NCBI GenBank assembly: GCA_028693555.1
Contig: JAQUVD010000005.1
Span: 54,106-118,105, forward strand
Direction: 5' to 3'
Source of the DNA: Hespellia sp.
GTDB taxonomy: Bacteria > Bacillota > Clostridia > Lachnospirales > Lachnospiraceae
DNA length: 64,000 nucleotides
Made by a program: the position numbers and the translations under genes. Positions within the stretch are counted from its first letter, which is position 1, and each line of letters starts with the position of its first letter. A model generated the notes under the pieces. That model was not told the origin of the DNA and did no database searches. It worked only from the letters and a program-made list of their open reading frames with translations. Of the stretch, positions 63,115 through 64,000 are shown in pieces.

Positions 63115-64000
63115 TTATTTTCCTCTGAGCATCTTCAGAATATTTCCAGGCGATGGCGGATTACCTTTATACATCACAAGCATCGTATACACTTTTCCTG
63201 CCAGCCACACAATGACCACCGTGGAAAGTACCAGGATTCCAAGCGAGATACTGCCCTGCAATACAGAAAGATTCCCAAGCAACGCTTCCCCCGGAACTGT
63301 CAGGACTGCGGTGAATGGAACATACAGCATCCAGTCAGAGATATTTCCCTCCAACGCACCGCCCAATAATGTTGCCATGAAGCTGATCACCAGTGCCATG
63401 GTAAAGACCATGTTGGTCGTGCCCAGATCTTCCTGTTTGGAAGCAAGCGAGCCGCCAAGAGCAGCGAGTGAACAGTATAGCAAAAATCCGGCTAAGAATA
63501 CAGCCAGTGCAACTAAGATTCCACCGATGCTAAAGATGCCGGAAAACAGGCTGAGTGAGTCGATAAACCGCACCAGTATCATGGTCGTATCCGGATTGAT
63601 CGCTTTTACACAGGTACACCCAATTGCAAATCCTGCTACAAGACAGATAATCCAAAAGAGCGTCTGCAGCACACCTGTCACGAAGATTGCAAGCATCTTG
63701 CCCATGACAAGCGCTGCCGGTTTCACACAGATCAGAAGGTTATCCATCAGCTTGGAGGATTTTTCTAAAAGCACGCTGTTTGCAACATTTTGTCCATAGA
63801 ACAGAATCATAAAGTATAGCCCCATAATCAGTAAATATGGAAGTAAGAACGATAACACCCGTTTCACAGAAGCAAACTGGTCTCCTGCGCCTGCTTCTTC
63901 TTTCAGACTGTACGCCGCTGACTGCACCGGATGAGTAAGGACTTCCTGCTGCGCCGCATCGAGCCCTGCCTTTTGGCTTAAAATGGACTGAAAATGAGCA
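63115..64000 (-). CDS. ABC-2 type permease, C-terminal part (cut by window edge)
   Basis: The open frame runs past the right edge without a stop, so only the last 295 residues are seen; a GTG at 63927 is internal and not the start. Six hydrophobic segments (from FLLPYLLIMGLYFMILFYG onward) and the pattern with LLICVKPAALVMGKMLAIFVTGVLQ fit NatB-type ABC-2 permeases such as sodium or antibiotic exporters. The ATPase gene is presumably further upstream, outside the window. The substrate is unknown. Confidence 0.85.
   Translation of the reverse strand, partial: AHFQSILSQKAGLDAAQQEVLTHPVQSAAYSLKEEAGAGDQFASVKRVLSFLLPYLLIMGLYFMILFYGQNVANSVLLEKSSKLMDNLLICVKPAALVMGKMLAIFVTGVLQTLFWIICLVAGFAIGCTCVKAINPDTTMILVRFIDSLSLFSGIFSIGGILVALAVFLAGFLLYCSLAALGGSLASKQEDLGTTNMVFTMALVISFMATLLGGALEGNISDWMLYVPFTAVLTVPGEALLGNLSVLQGSISLGILVLSTVVIVWLAGKVYTMLVMYKGNPPSPGNILKMLRGK

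Noticed and set aside
63212..63799. 195-residue plus-strand frame opposite the ABC-2 permease
   Set aside because: Antisense to a clear membrane protein; no family, no ribosome site.

Overview
The window looks like a chromosomal segment of a Lachnospiraceae-type gut Clostridium. It is AT-rich with strong AGGAGG ribosome sites, a single-chain clostridial PurL, a cysteine T-box, indolepyruvate oxidoreductase, MoxR-DUF58-transglutaminase genes and AgrC/AgrA-like regulators. There are no rRNA genes, CRISPR arrays or intact insertion sequences. Nearly everything is on the minus strand; only the MATE transporter and the cold-shock gene are on plus. The species cannot be named from sequence reading alone.

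Layout. 1-3.1 kb: the 5' part of cysE behind a Cys-specific T-box, a GNAT acetyltransferase, ispF, a small membrane protein, and tRNA-Met and tRNA-Val. 3.3-14.6 kb: purL, a Lit-type membrane protein, a purine permease, a nuclease-helicase fusion, and three PTS-related genes (an HPr-like protein, ptsI, ptsH). 14.7-17.25 kb: MATE, cspA and two very long hairpin elements. 17.25-23.1 kb: an aryl-pyruvate catabolic operon (acyl-CoA ligase, iorA, iorB, phenylacetate-CoA ligase, ACT protein). 23.2-28 kb: zinc phospholipase-like protein, MFS, EAL-CBS-GGDEF and CorA in one operon. 28-33.8 kb: a PotABCD-like importer flanked by a PHP-type and a HAD-type hydrolase. 34-34.6 kb: a broken Rpn/PD-(D/E)XK gene.

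34.9-42.1 kb is a fructan locus: sugar ABC importer, GH32, fructokinase and a cytoplasmic GH91 enzyme, preceded by two identical 14-bp operators. The predicted route is import of an oligofructan or difructose anhydride, intracellular cleavage by GH91 and GH32, then phosphorylation of fructose. 42.3-50.7 kb is a GH3, small membrane protein, GH2, GtrA-like, LytTR regulator and GHKL kinase operon, followed by a LacI-type gene. 52-58.4 kb holds a membrane MutS-like protein with a membrane-tethered MerR, then the MoxR operon. 58.5-64 kb holds a MerR-FtsX fusion with its ABC ATPase and second permease, and the end of an ABC-2 permease.

The most notable points are: (i) a family of long hairpin elements at 16.6-17.2 kb sharing ends and a core motif with a terminator at 7.96 kb; (ii) apparent division of HPr functions, with His15 but no Ser46 in one protein and the serine but no His15 in the other; (iii) two membrane-anchored MerR proteins, one fused to a full FtsX permease; and (iv) the GH91 fructan locus.
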